Assembly: GCA_025917655.1 (NCBI GenBank)
Contig: CP084612.1
Span: forward strand, 62,001 to 126,000
DNA: 64,000 nucleotides
Direction: 5' to 3'
From: Chlorella sorokiniana
Taxonomy: Eukaryota; Chlorophyta; Trebouxiophyceae; Chlorellales; Chlorellaceae
Under the pieces are notes generated by a model. It searched no databases. It had not been told where the DNA came from and was given only the letters and a program-made list of their open reading frames with translations. A program made the position numbers and the translations under genes. This document shows, one piece after another, positions 14,101 to 24,558 of this stretch; the first letter of the stretch is position 1, and every line of letters begins with the position of its first letter.

Positions 14101-16614
14101 GCGTGAGGGCGCTGGCTGGGAGGCAGGCAGAGAGGCATGGAGCGCCGCCACCCACCGCAGCAGGTAGCCGGTGGCAATGCTCATGGCCAGCCCCACGGCC
14201 GCGCCAATGGAGGCCAGCCTGCGGGCACACACGCAGTGGAGACGAGGGGAAGAGCAGTGATGGCAACACGCAACCTCTGCTGCTGGGCCGGCTGACGCGG
14301 CAGCGCCAGCACTGGCCTGCTCCGGCGGCAAGCAGGCTGCAGCAAGCAAACGCACCCCCAGCCGGCCACTGCTGCCTGACAGGTCGGTTACACCTACCCT
14401 ACATTAGACCTACCCTACAAACCGGACCGGAACCATTTTGTTGTGTTTTCTGCGCCCCACTCACTTGAGGATGTCTTCAATGATGGTGGGGATGGCCGAC
14501 CACACGGTGGGCACCCCATGCTCGGGGCTGAGATCCTCCAGCAGGTGCATGAACACCTCAAACAGCGTGATGGCTGCAACACATGACGGGAAAGCAGAAT
14601 GCAATGGATCACTTGATCGACTACCTGAATGCTGCTATTGCGCCGCGAAAAGCGGTGAGGCGGGGCAGGTGTGCACGTGCCGGAGCCACAAACCGACTGA
14701 CGCGAGCTGCAGCGCGAGCAGAGGCAGGCAAGGGGCAGGCAGAGGCACCCACCCGAGGCGTCGTTGAGCAGCGCCTCCCCCTCCATCAGCACCACCAGCT
14801 TCTCGGGGCCGCCGCCTGCAGGAGGAAAGTGGGAACAGGGGACGCATGACGCCTGGGAAAGCAGCCCAGGGCATCGCAGATGCGGAGCCAGCCAGGCAGC
14901 CAGCAAGAGGTGGAGGGCGGGACCCGAAGAACGGATGCTGCCTGCCAGCCTGTGATGCAGGGCCTGATGCGCCGCGCTGGCCACGCTCACCCTGCTTGAG
15001 GATGGCGGTGGCGGCCAGCGCGTCCGTGGACGCGATCATGGCGGCAAACAGGGCGCCGTGCACCCAGGTGAAACCTCGGCTGGAGAAGTCCAGAGCAAAG
15101 AGGATCACTGCGGGGTGAGCAGCACACGCGTGGTGCTGGTCAGAAACCGGCCAGCTGGCAATGGCTCAGCGCGTCGTGAACAGGCAGAGACCGAGGACGT
15201 GCCCGCTTCGGGGGATGGAAGAGAAGCGTGGCGTGGCAGCAGCGGGCGCATGCGCGGCTCACGGGCGTGAGAATGATCGCCGACATCACCACCATCACAA
15301 ACGCCATCATCAAGATGTGCACCCAGAGCTGAACGAGCAAGAACGCACGTGGTGGGGTGAGGAGGGCGAAACGTCAGGCCATGCATGGGCACGCGCTGCT
15401 GCTGAGGGAAGCAGGGCAAACGCGCGCGTCCCGTGGCTGCCCAACCTCTTGCAGGCAGGCGAAACCTGTCCTGGCCAAACACAGCGCCCTCCCGGCCGCG
15501 CAGGCCGCCCACCTTGGTGAACATGAAGAAGTCTATTCGTATGGCGCTGTCCACCAGCAGAGGTGGGAGGAACTGCGGGGTAGGTGCAAGCAGGGGGCAC
15601 TTGGAGAGGGGATAGGATACCTCAGACACCCCCTCAGCCTTCCCACGCACAAAGTGCTGCAGGCGGGCCATGAGCGACCCGCAGCGAAGCCGGGCGCCGC
15701 GGGCAAGGAACAACCCAACACAAGTTCAGCGCACCGCAAAGAAGAACAGGTCTGGCGGCGAGATGCCCAGCCAGACGGCGATGCCGTTTGACACATGGAG
15801 CAGGTTGGCGTAGTAGTTGACTGTGCCCACGATAGCACCTGCAGAACGGGAGGGTTGGAGGAGGCGTGATGGGCTGCAGCAGCAGCAGGTGGGTGGCAGC
15901 TGCGCACCAGGAAGAGTGCTGAAGAGTTGCATAAGCGAACAGCAGCAGGTGGAAGGCGGGGGCATAGCAGCCAAGGCAGGCGACTCTGCCCGGTTGGACC
16001 TGCGCACCTGCAACCAGCACCCACACCGCAGATAGCTTGCCAAAGAGGCAGCCTGCAGTGATGAGAGCCAGAGCTGCAAACAGAAAGGCATCGCTGCCCT
16101 TCAGCGGGATGGTGCAGAAGTTGAAGTTGTCTGCAGGGAGCACAAGGAAGGAATTGTAAGAGAAAGCAATAGCAGAAACACATACTTGCCAGCCCTGTCA
16201 CTGACAACAGCCTACAGGCAGGCACTGGGGAGCGCCAGACATGCAGGCCGACATGCACTGACGTCAAAAGCTCGGCAGCAGCAGCATCTGGCAGGGGGCG
16301 CACCCGGGATATCCACGCGGTGGCTGTAAGTGACATTGGACAGCATGCACGTGATGGGCTCCCACAGAAAGGGGTACTCTTCCCATGAATAGTAGCTGCA
16401 GCATGGCGAAACGTCACCTGTGAGCAGAGGCACATGGCAGTCGCGGCGGTGGTGGCGCTAGGGCAGGATATTGAAGGGATCTGTGACCCGCACCTGGGGG
16501 GTCGGTGATGTTCAAGTGCTGGCTGGAGCATGCCACCTGAGCCCCGGCAGGCTCCAGCTCGAAGCAGCCCTCAGCCGTGGTGTTGGCATAGCTGGTCCAG
16601 AGGTAGCTGGCCAT
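1759..16614 (-). CDS. SOS1: SOS1-type Na+/H+ antiporter, paralogue A (complete, very long)
   Basis: Plasma-membrane Na+/H+ exchanger of the CPA1 family. ATG at 16614. An outside-facing N-terminal piece with NTT, NIT and NVT sites (16614-16317) is followed by membrane exons from about 16130 to 12150. These include FLPPLLVDSAIRIDFF (about 15560), the ion-site region AMIASTDALAATAIL (about 15030), EGEALLND (about 14770), SYAAIPLIYIFMVLIRSG (about 13000) and WAGLRGSISL (about 12640). The cytosolic part has GTLREDDEEFLQ (about 11540), equal to the DDEELG stretch of SOS1, then a low-complexity insert (about 11.1-7 kb). After it come the helical domain (MRSRLIAGVKRYFHAKRMEG, about 6880) and a cyclic-nucleotide-binding-like domain (GAYVVLSGVVRRIHH, about 4780; LPGQETAVAEGNTLGKGP, about 4390). 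The last exon runs to a stop at 1759; its splice joint is unsure. Land-plant SOS1 is about 1150 residues and this protein is clearly longer. Several exons need single-base frame corrections at G/C runs. Confidence 0.85.
8830..9694 (-). repeat. Six-copy YYSS-x-PAA-x-GRQL protein repeat inside the SOS1 tail
   Basis: Six imperfect units are read on the minus strand with the core YYSS[LVM]PAA[AV]GRQL followed by QQL and Glu/Ala/Gln-rich spacer. Cores lie near 9680-9694, 9521-9535, 9329-9343, 9161-9178, 9011-9025 and, as the variant SYSTMPAALGRSV, 8830-8845. Spacing is about 150-190 bases, or 50-63 residues. The units fall in different frames because of single-base breaks, yet the core is kept at protein level. 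Confidence 0.8.
11111..11158. repeat. (CCG)n trinucleotide tract
   Basis: Near-perfect CCG repeat with one interruption. On the minus strand it lies inside an open frame of the SOS1 gene and reads as a glycine run. Confidence 0.85.
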
Positions 16615-17297
16615 CTCGTTCGCCAGACGTCAACGGAACTTTGTTGCGCAAATAATTAGTAGGCTCTGCACGGCTGCCGTCAGCGCGCAAACTCCCACCC
16701 CTTCTTGGGTGTCTCTGCTGCTGGCATGGCCTTTCCTTCACGCGCCGGGAATAAGCACAAGAGATCACAGACTTGAAGCGATCAGCGCTGCCTCAGGAGC
16801 AAGCCGCTTTGGAAAGCGACTCGCCGACCGCTAGGGAGGGCAAATCCGAGTTGCTTTGCTTCTGCTTCTGCTGCTTGGAGTGCTACAGGTTTGGAGTCGA
16901 TACATCTGACGGGGACCAGGCCCCAGCCGTACAAGATTCAGCAGGACCATGCATGCAAAGATGGCAGAGCGCCGAGTGACTGATGTATAATATATAATGG
17001 CTCCAGCGTCGCAACAAACCACAACAGAACGGCACGACCACCTAACGTAGATGCAGCAGGATAGCCTGACTTGAGTTGCTTTGTTTTTCACGGCAGTTGC
17101 GGCGTAAAATGATGGAGTGGACTGTTGAGGGAACTTGTGGGAACAGGCCGCATATGCTGACGCTGCCTGCCCTGTTTCATTCTCCAGCCAGTGGTGGTTC
17201 AACCCATGCCCGCTTTCCATGGGAATATTTTAATGCTGTGCTTACACAGTATAAAGTCACCGCCGTCGCCGGCTTTTCAGCAAGCACGCTCTGCCCT
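16615..17297. other. Spacer: SOS1 upstream region and CTU1 3' flank
   Basis: No gene seen. The part next to 16614 should hold the SOS1 promoter and leader. An AT-rich run (tgtataatatataatgg, about 16984-17000) is the only TATA-like patch, but it lies far from the start codon. The part near 17240 is the CTU1 3' untranslated region. Confidence 0.5.
17242..17246 (-). terminator. TGTAA poly(A) signal candidate for CTU1
   Basis: TTACA on the plus strand reads TGTAA on the minus strand, about 50 bases past the CTU1 stop. TGTAA is the usual green-algal polyadenylation signal. Confidence 0.55.
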
Positions 17298-20186
17298 TCA
17301 AGCAGTTGGCCGGGCTGAAGGGTGTGAGGCAATGCTGCTCTTGTTCTGCAGGTATGCATGGCTGCTGCTGCTGGCGGTCAGAGAGTCTGATGCAGGCCCG
17401 CTGCTGCAACGGCCACCGCCACAACAGGCTGCTGCCGCGCTGCGGCTGCCGCATGCCCCCTTGCCTGCTTGATCCAGCTGATCCTGACGGCAGCTGCCGC
17501 CGTCTACATGCACACCTTCTGCTGCTGCTGCGGCTGCTGCACTTGCGGCTGCTTGGGTTGAGGGACCACCCTTTGGCGTCCGCCGTGTGCGGCTCACTCC
17601 CAGCCGCGGCAGCCCCTTGTTCAGACCTTCGAGCAGCATGCAGGCCTTGCAGACAGGCTGCAGGTGGGTAGTCAAGGGTGGGCACCACGTTCAGCGCAGG
17701 GAGCAGAGGCAGCCAGCCGGCATCCATATGCATAGCAGCGTCAAGAGAGGCGCCAGGCATGCAGAGCCCCGCACAGCGGCAGCCTGTCTGCTGACCTGGC
17801 TGGAGATGTAGCCGCAACGCTCGCAGTTGCCCGGCTGCGGCAGCGTCAGCGCCTTGCCGCCGCTCCCGCCGCTGCCCAGCCCGGGCACCCGAAACTGCTC
17901 GGCGGAGCGGATGAGGTCGACGATGGCGCGGGGCGGGCCGCCTGCATGCGAGAGCGTCAATGATTGGCCGGGTGGAAAGGCCCTTGACCACGCTCGTGGC
18001 AGAGCCGAGGCGGCCCTGCTAGGTTTAGGACAAGCCTGGCAAAATATCCAAAAGGCCAGGAGCTAAGCCCAGCTGCCAGGCCCCTTGGAGCCCCACCCCC
18101 ACCCCACCCACCCACCCACCTACACCCACGCCCACACACCCACACACACGCACACAAAAGGCCAGCCCACCGTCCACTCCCCCCGTCCCCACCTCAAGGT
18201 CTTTCACAAATTCACGGGCAAAGCCTCGAGCCGCAAACGGCGCGTAGATGCATTCTGCAAAGAAAGAATGGAGGAAGCAGATTGAAATGGATTAAGCAGC
18301 AGGGAAGGAGGGTGGGTGTGGGTGTGGGTGGGTGTCTGTGAATGTGTGTGTGTGTGTGTGTGTGTGTGTGGGGGGCGCGCGCGCGGGGCAGGCGGTGGCG
18401 AGGAGGAGGTGTGACAAACACAGGCGACTGCCTGTGCGTGCTGCCTGCCTCTGCTTTGCTGTGCACTGTCGCACCCGTTGAGAAATAGTCCAGCTGCTTG
18501 AAGTACGCGTACATCACGATTTCCTTCTCATAGGTGTACTGCAGGCGGCGACAGGGCGGTGCAAACAGGCAACTGCATAACACCTTCCAGCTACCATGCA
18601 AGCATGAGCTAACCTGTGGTTAGCCAAGGCTGCGGCCTGCACGCTTTCCAACCAGCAAACGCAGCTCGGGATGGCTGCGCCCCACCTTGAACGGCTTCAC
18701 GCGCGGCAGCGGCGAGTCCTCCCCGTGATGATGTTGGCGCAGCGGCCGAGCCTGCAACGGGAGTGAAGGATGAGCAGCGCATTGTTGGCCAATGCAGCAA
18801 GTATGGCAGCGCTGCAGCAGGTGTGCCTCATATGCACCACGCCCCCAGCAAGCAAGCAGCAGCAGAAGCAGAGGCAGCAACAGCGTGCCCAGCTTGCGCA
18901 ACCTGCGCCTTTCCGGCCCGCCCACCGCGGCACGTCGCCTCGTATGATGTTGAGCAGTACAGTCTCCGCTACATCGTCGGCGTTGTGACCCGTGGCGATT
19001 TTGTCGGCCCCCACCAGCGCTGCCCCGCGGTCCAACGCCTACAGAGTGTGTGTGGATGGGTGGGTGGGTGGGGGCGGGGGGGCAGAGTTGGGTTCAGCCC
19101 GATTCCCGAAAGGACCAGGTGGGTGCTTGCAGAGAAAATCAGAACAGCCAACAGCGCTGCAGAGTGATTGATGGAACAAAAGGCAGCATGTGGCCCCGCC
19201 ACATAGTCAGCGCAACTCAGCCAGCGTGGGAGAACGGAGCCTTCCCCACTCAGCAAGGCTGTGGAGGTAGCGTTGCGCAGCCCTCCGTCCCAGGGTGGCA
19301 GCAACCGCCGGCGAGCAGGGCAGCCGCTTGGTGGCCCATTGCTACACACCCACAACACACACACCCACACACACCTGGCGCCTGAAGACGCCGCAGAAGG
19401 TGCAGTTGCTCTTGGTGCCGATCTGGCGCACGATTTCGTCCATGGTCCAGCCGTAAAGGTCCTTGTAGGAAAACACGTGGAGCGGGATCTGCGGCAGGCA
19501 CAGCAAAGGGCACCAGGGTGGTTGGCAGGCTCCGGCACGTGCCATGACGCCTGCGGATACGCCTGCCCAATCCTACGATGACCATGCCGCTTCTCATGGG
19601 CCCTTGTAGGAAACACATACAGACAGCCCACATTGCCCACACACGTGACCGTGCCAGTACAGCTTGCTGTGATGTTTGTAGTATCGCACCTGGTACTGCG
19701 CCTCGTTGCGCTTAACCGTATCTAGCGAGTCGTCGCGATAGCCGCTAATACCCTCGTCAATGGACAGCAGGAACAGGTGCAGGCCGTAGCTGCGGGGGTG
19801 TTCAAGGGGCAAGCAAGGCAGGAGCAGAGGAGTCGTGGATTCTTCTGCGTCAAGGCGGAATGGTGCCAGCTGACGACCCAGCATTGGTGCAGTCGGCAGA
19901 AACCTGCATGCACCGATGACAAAGGTTGTCCCCTGCAGAGGCAGCCTGCTCACTTGTGGCGGCGGTTGAGGGTGGTGAGCATGTGGGCAAGCACGGTGGA
20001 GTCCTTGCCGCCGCTGGCTGCCACCGCCACGCGCTCGCCGGCGCGGAACAGGCGGTTGCTGACGATGGTGTCGTGCACCTCATCTTCCAGTGCGGCGTAA
20101 AAGCACTCGCGGCACAGCTGCTCAAAGGTCTTCGGCCGCCGCAGCACCGCTCGTTGCTGACCGCAGTGGCCGCAGAGCTTCACCAT
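17298..20186 (-). CDS. CTU1: Cytoplasmic tRNA 2-thiolation protein 1
   Basis: CTU1/NCS6 is the PP-loop ATPase that activates and thiolates wobble uridine 34 of cytosolic Lys, Glu and Gln tRNAs, working with CTU2 and the URM1 sulfur relay. ATG at 20186 opens [11 protein letters not shown], the first zinc CxxC. Then come the PP-loop SGGKDS (about 20010), [14 protein letters not shown] (about 19750), [10 protein letters not shown] (about 19400), [11 protein letters not shown] (about 18970), [17 protein letters not shown] (about 18500), [20 protein letters not shown] (about 18230), [12 protein letters not shown] (about 17810) and [19 protein letters not shown] (about 17630). All family cysteine pairs are present. 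After that the frame runs on as an Ala/Ser-rich tail to a stop at 17298, longer than usual. One base appears missing at 18721-18724, inside [16 protein letters not shown]. Confidence 0.93.
18343..18370. repeat. (TG)n microsatellite in a CTU1 intron
   Basis: A pure dinucleotide run, followed by a short G run and (CG)n. Confidence 0.9.
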
Positions 20187-20694
20187 TGCGCCGGGCGACC
20201 TTATTCGCTGCTATGGCAACTGTAATATATCAATCAAAAGGCCCAAGAGCACAAGCAGTTCATCACCATGTGCGAAAGGCGAACTACCAGCGCCTTGGCT
20301 GATGCAGGAGACCTTACAAGACAACAGAAGTGTTATTTAACATAAACTTCAAACTGTCGGCTCACCGCATACTGCTTGCTGCGGTGGCGCCGCCAGGCGT
20401 TGCCAGCACCTGCACTTGCCCGCAATCGAGTGCACTACAAATGTCAGCGGCCCGCCCAAAACTGCACCGTTTCTTCAGAAAGGCGTTACTGTTACAAGGG
20501 GATGGAATAAGCCATCCATCAAGTAGGTTCCATAGCGTTCAGGTAGCCGGATGCTCGGTTGGGCTAGTCGAAGGGACGATGTAAGAGTGGAGGGGAGAAA
20601 GGAGAGAAGGGTGACGGGAGAACAACTCATGACGACGAGCACATGTGCAGGGCCGCAGCCGCGTATGGCAACGCGAAGCAAGAGAGCGCGCCCA
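20187..20694. other. Spacer: CTU1 upstream region and CLPR1 3' flank
   Basis: Both neighbours are on the minus strand. The right part holds the 3' untranslated region of CLPR1 with a TGTAA candidate. The left part holds the CTU1 promoter. No gene seen. Confidence 0.5.
20492..20496 (-). terminator. TGTAA poly(A) signal candidate for CLPR1
   Basis: TTACA on the plus strand, about 200 bases past the CLPR1 stop on the minus strand. Confidence 0.45.
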
Positions 20695-23600
20695 TCACGC
20701 GTCGGCGCCGGCCATGGCGCCGCCGCCGCTGCGTGCACCGCGCGTCTGCGTCTGGCTGGCGCGCAGCATGCCCTCGTAGTCGCGCCGCTCAATCTGCGGG
20801 TGCAAGCATGACGCAACGCCGGGTGTCATCCAGCTGGCGGTAACCAGCCTCAAGACTGTTGGAACACCGCCCTGAATACTGCGAAAGGAGCAAACCCAAC
20901 CCGCTGAAGAAAGAAAGATGCTTGAAAACGTCGGATGTAACTCACCGCCACAGCGTCGCTGGGCTGCACCACCTTGTCGATGATGCCGTACTCCACGGCC
21001 TGGTCCGGGGTGAAATACCTGCAGTGTGGGGGCGGTACCAAAAGGCGGTACGACTGGTTGGCAACGCATGAACCACCCAGACCCAGCGCACTCAAGGGAC
21101 ATGCATGGGTGGCAGCACAACACGGCAAGCGGCGAGACAAGCCAGCGCGGCCCACAGCAATCGAAATGCGCTCGCTCGCCGCCAACCACCCCACCCGCTC
21201 AGCCACTGCTTCACAAGTGGAACCCACCTGTTGCGTCCCACGTCGCGCCGCACCTCCTCCTTGTCCCGGCCCGTGAAGCGGGACATGAAGTCCACGTAGG
21301 TCTGCGGGCGGGACCGGAAAGAAAGGAGTTGAGGCGGCGGGTGAAGTGGCCAAGTGGATCAGGGACACGCGCGGCCGGGGGGGGGGGGACGCGTTCGCTG
21401 TAACCAAGCGCAGCGCAGCTGCGCTGAAGCGGACTGCGCCGGCCTGAGAAGCATGCTTGGCGAGACAAGCTCTCTGTACTCTTCTATCTCCACCCTGCCG
21501 TGCTGAATCTGCCCCAGGCGGCTCACAAGTGCCCTACCCACATGCGAATGCACACGCCCACCTGCGTTGCGTTCTCCAGCTCGTTGGCCTTGATCATGAC
21601 GTTGGACACGTTGCCAAACGACCTGCGGTCGATTGAAATCAAGCACGCATGATTTTTGTTAGGTAGGGTGGAACGGCATCCCTGGCATGCCTGCCCTGGC
21701 CCAGCTTGCACCTGCCCCAGCAGTCGCCCCCGCCCTTCCACAGCTGCAGCGCCCGCCCTGCTGCCCACCCATCCCCTGGTGAGCCCCGCGCAGCCCATCC
21801 CAGCGCACGCCCACCCACGCGCACCTGTTCATGCGGGGGGCAGGTCATGATGCGCGAGTTGGGCAGCGCGTAGCGGTAGCCCTTCTTGCCGCTGGCCAGG
21901 ATCATGGCGGCGTTGCCAAAGGCCTGGCCGATGACCTGCGCAGTCGGGCGGTGCAGGGGATGGCGAGGGGGTGGGTTCCAGGAGGGGTGGTGTGTGTTGG
22001 GAAGAGCGGGTGGGAGTGGGGCGCATTGCCGGGCAGGGGACACATGCAGGGTGGTGGCAGAGGCATGTGAGCGTGAGCAGTTGAGGAGGGCCGGGGGCAG
22101 AAACACAGGTGTGCATGTTGGAGCGCATGCAGAGGAAAACCACAGCGCAAATGGCGGGAGCGACAAACAATCGCGTCCCCACGTAATGCCGAAGCATGCT
22201 TCCCCCAAACCCACCAGGGTGTAGATGTCGGGCGGATGTAGGCCATGGTGTCCATGATGGCGGTGGCCTCCGTCTCAAACCCAACCGCCTCTCCCTGCAT
22301 CGTCTGGGAGCCTGCCGAGGGAGGGGGGGTCAGAACTGGACAGAATGGGTGGGTTTGTAAGGGGCCAGGGGGCCAGGCTGGCTCAGGAACGTGAACCGCT
22401 GTGAGTGATGCGCGCGCCCTTGCGCCTGAGGTGACCGCGTGTCTGCGCTTGGCAGCTCTACAGTGCGCGAGCATCGCCGGCCTGCGCCGGCACTGCCGTG
22501 CAAGCACAGCCCAGCCAGAGTCAAGCCCTCCCCAAAGCCCCATCTCAGCCCCAACTGAGCCCGCAGCCACCACCACGGCACACCACAGCCACAGCCGCAG
22601 CCCGGGCCACGGCATGCCGGCAGCTTGCCTGGCCCCTGTTGTTGTTTGTTCCCGGCTCACCCGTGGAGTTGATGTAGACGTAGACGGGCTTGTCGGGGCG
22701 GCGTAGTTGAGCCACAGCAGCTCGCTAATCACCAGCTCCGTCACCGCGGGCACCAGCTGCGGCAGACCAGCGGGGGCCAAAGGGAGTCGGACAGGCAGGC
22801 AGGGACCCAAACGAGGAGTGCAAGAGGTGGATTTAGGGTGGACGGGGCAGCGGTGACAGGAACAGCGAGGAGGCAGCCGAGCACAGCGCCGGGCGGGAAC
22901 GGCGGGGGTCACCCCAGGGCAGGCGGCAGCTCCTGCTCGAGCCCTAGCTTTGCTCGCAGCAAAGGCAGCAGCCGACACTCGCCAGCGCTGGGAAACAACC
23001 GGTCCCTGCAAAGCACGCCACCCACCGGCATGCCAATGTAGCAGATGCGGCCGTCGAGCAGGAGGGAGGGAAGGTCTGGGGGCGCCTGGCCCGGAGCCTT
23101 TGTGTCAACCGCCATGCGGGCAACCTGCGGTCACGGAGGAATAGAACTGGTACAAGTGGGGTTTGGACAGCATGTTGATTGTGCATCACCTGCCCCGCAG
23201 CCTGTGGCTGGCGGCATCAAGAAATCGCCTATGGGCGTATAACGTACAGGATGCGGCACAAGGGGCTGAGGGGATGCGCCTTGTATTGCTGCAGCCGCGA
23301 GCACCCACCTGCCGCCTGGTCTCCGTCACATCATCGCCAACATAGAAGGCCTTGGCGCGCAGGGCCTCCTGCAGTGCATGGCCGCACAGGCTAGCAATGA
23401 GGGCACAAAGGCAGCACACGGCAGGGAAGCCCGGCAGCAAATACAGCAGCACAGTCTTTCTTACGCAGGCAGGAACTCATCAATACAAAACTCTGGCCCC
23501 GGTCGCACACGACCCATGACAATGCATGAAGCCGCCAGTTGCATGGAGGCGCGTGGACGGAAACACCCCACCCTTCTCACCGCCCGCACTTCTGGCAGCT

Positions 23601-23880
23601 TGGCGCTAAAGCTGTTGTCGCTGGTGAGGCCCAGCACCTGCATCTGCTTCACTGAAAGGCCGTAATCCGGACCGTCTGGCAGCACCAGCTCCTTGGAAGG
23701 AGCGTGCAGGTCGTGAAAGCCGATGCCCATGCTGGCCATTGCTGCCTGCTGCCGTCGCTGCGCACGCTCCATGCGCCTGGACAGAACAAGCGGTTTGCCG
23801 GCGAGGCGTGGGCTGTTGAGCTGCGCGCCAGCCATGTGGGACCTCCCACTGCTGCCCGCCACCGACTGTAGCCTCTCCAT
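20695..23880 (-). CDS. CLPR1: Plastid ClpR1, inactive subunit of the Clp protease core
   Basis: ClpR subunits sit in the R ring of the plastid Clp protease and have the ClpP fold without the catalytic triad. ATG at 23880 starts a basic, Ser/Arg-rich leader that fits a transit peptide. Matches to land-plant ClpR1 are APPDLPSLLLDGRICYIGMP (about 23060), LVPAVTELVISELLWLNY (about 22730), ETEATAIMDTMAYIRP (about 22250), IGQAFGNAAMILASGKKGYR (about 21900), NVMIKANELENATQ (about 21580), TGRDKEEVRRDVGR (about 21260), YFTPDQAVEYGIIDKVV (about 21000) and ERRDYEGMLRASQ (about 20780). Where active ClpP has its serine, this protein has Asn, as expected for ClpR. Single bases seem missing at 22695-22698 (before DKPVYVYINSTG) and 22230-22232 (before DIYTL). 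ClpR4 was considered, but the N-terminal PPDLPSLLLD block and the ERRDY tail fit ClpR1 better. Confidence 0.87.
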
Positions 23881-24558
23881 GGTCGGGCTAAAATACAATG
23901 CGATCACTCTAGGGCTGCGGCACCGGCTTTGGAGCCTTTCGTGTGGGGATTGGGGCGCGGAATGGTACAGAGGCGCAGTACGGTTGAAACCCTGTTTGTA
24001 TTTGCGGCCCTCTGGCGCCTCCGATCGTGCCTCGCAGGACCTGGTACACTCTTAGCACGTGTCCAAGCCGCCAACCACGAGCTTGCAGTTGTGCGGACGG
24101 CAACTGCTGCCTGGAGGCTGCAAGACCGTGCCTTTGGCAGCACACGGGAACCTGACGCAGACGATCAAGCGGCGGGGGCATCCATAAGGGCGGTGCTGCT
24201 GGTGGGTGCTGCAGCCTCTTGCCGCGTGGCCTGGGGAAGTCTTTTACTGACGGCTGCGGGCCTGCGATCAACCTCCGGTCGCCTTCTGGCATTAGTTTGG
24301 GGCGAGGCAGACACACATGCCGGCGAAACGGGTTAGTCAAGGCGGCCCCACACGCCCGCGTCCACACCCATGGAGGCTTGCAGCCGCACAGCGCTGCGGG
24401 TCCTGTGCTTTGGGACATTCCGTTCAGCGATCGCGCCGCAACAGTGGTCCTCACGGCAGGCACGAACATTCTGGCATGCAGGCAGGCGGTCAGCGGCGGC
24501 AGACTAGTGGACAGCAGGACCCCGCGCGTGCGTTGCTCCCCACCCCGGCTGCCTGGAC
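23881..24558. other. Divergent promoter region, CLPR1 / LRAT-like gene
   Basis: The two flanking genes start outward from this gap, so it should hold both promoters. No TATA box or coding stretch could be identified. The open frames here are short and lack family resemblance. Confidence 0.45.

Noticed and set aside
18085-18180. His/Thr/Pro repeat protein from CAC-rich DNA
   Set aside because: Translation of simple (CCCA)/(CA) repeats inside a CTU1 intron.
20859-23907. CLPR1 as a pseudogene because of frame changes
   Set aside because: All conserved blocks are present and in order; both breaks sit at G runs and match the window-wide artefact pattern.
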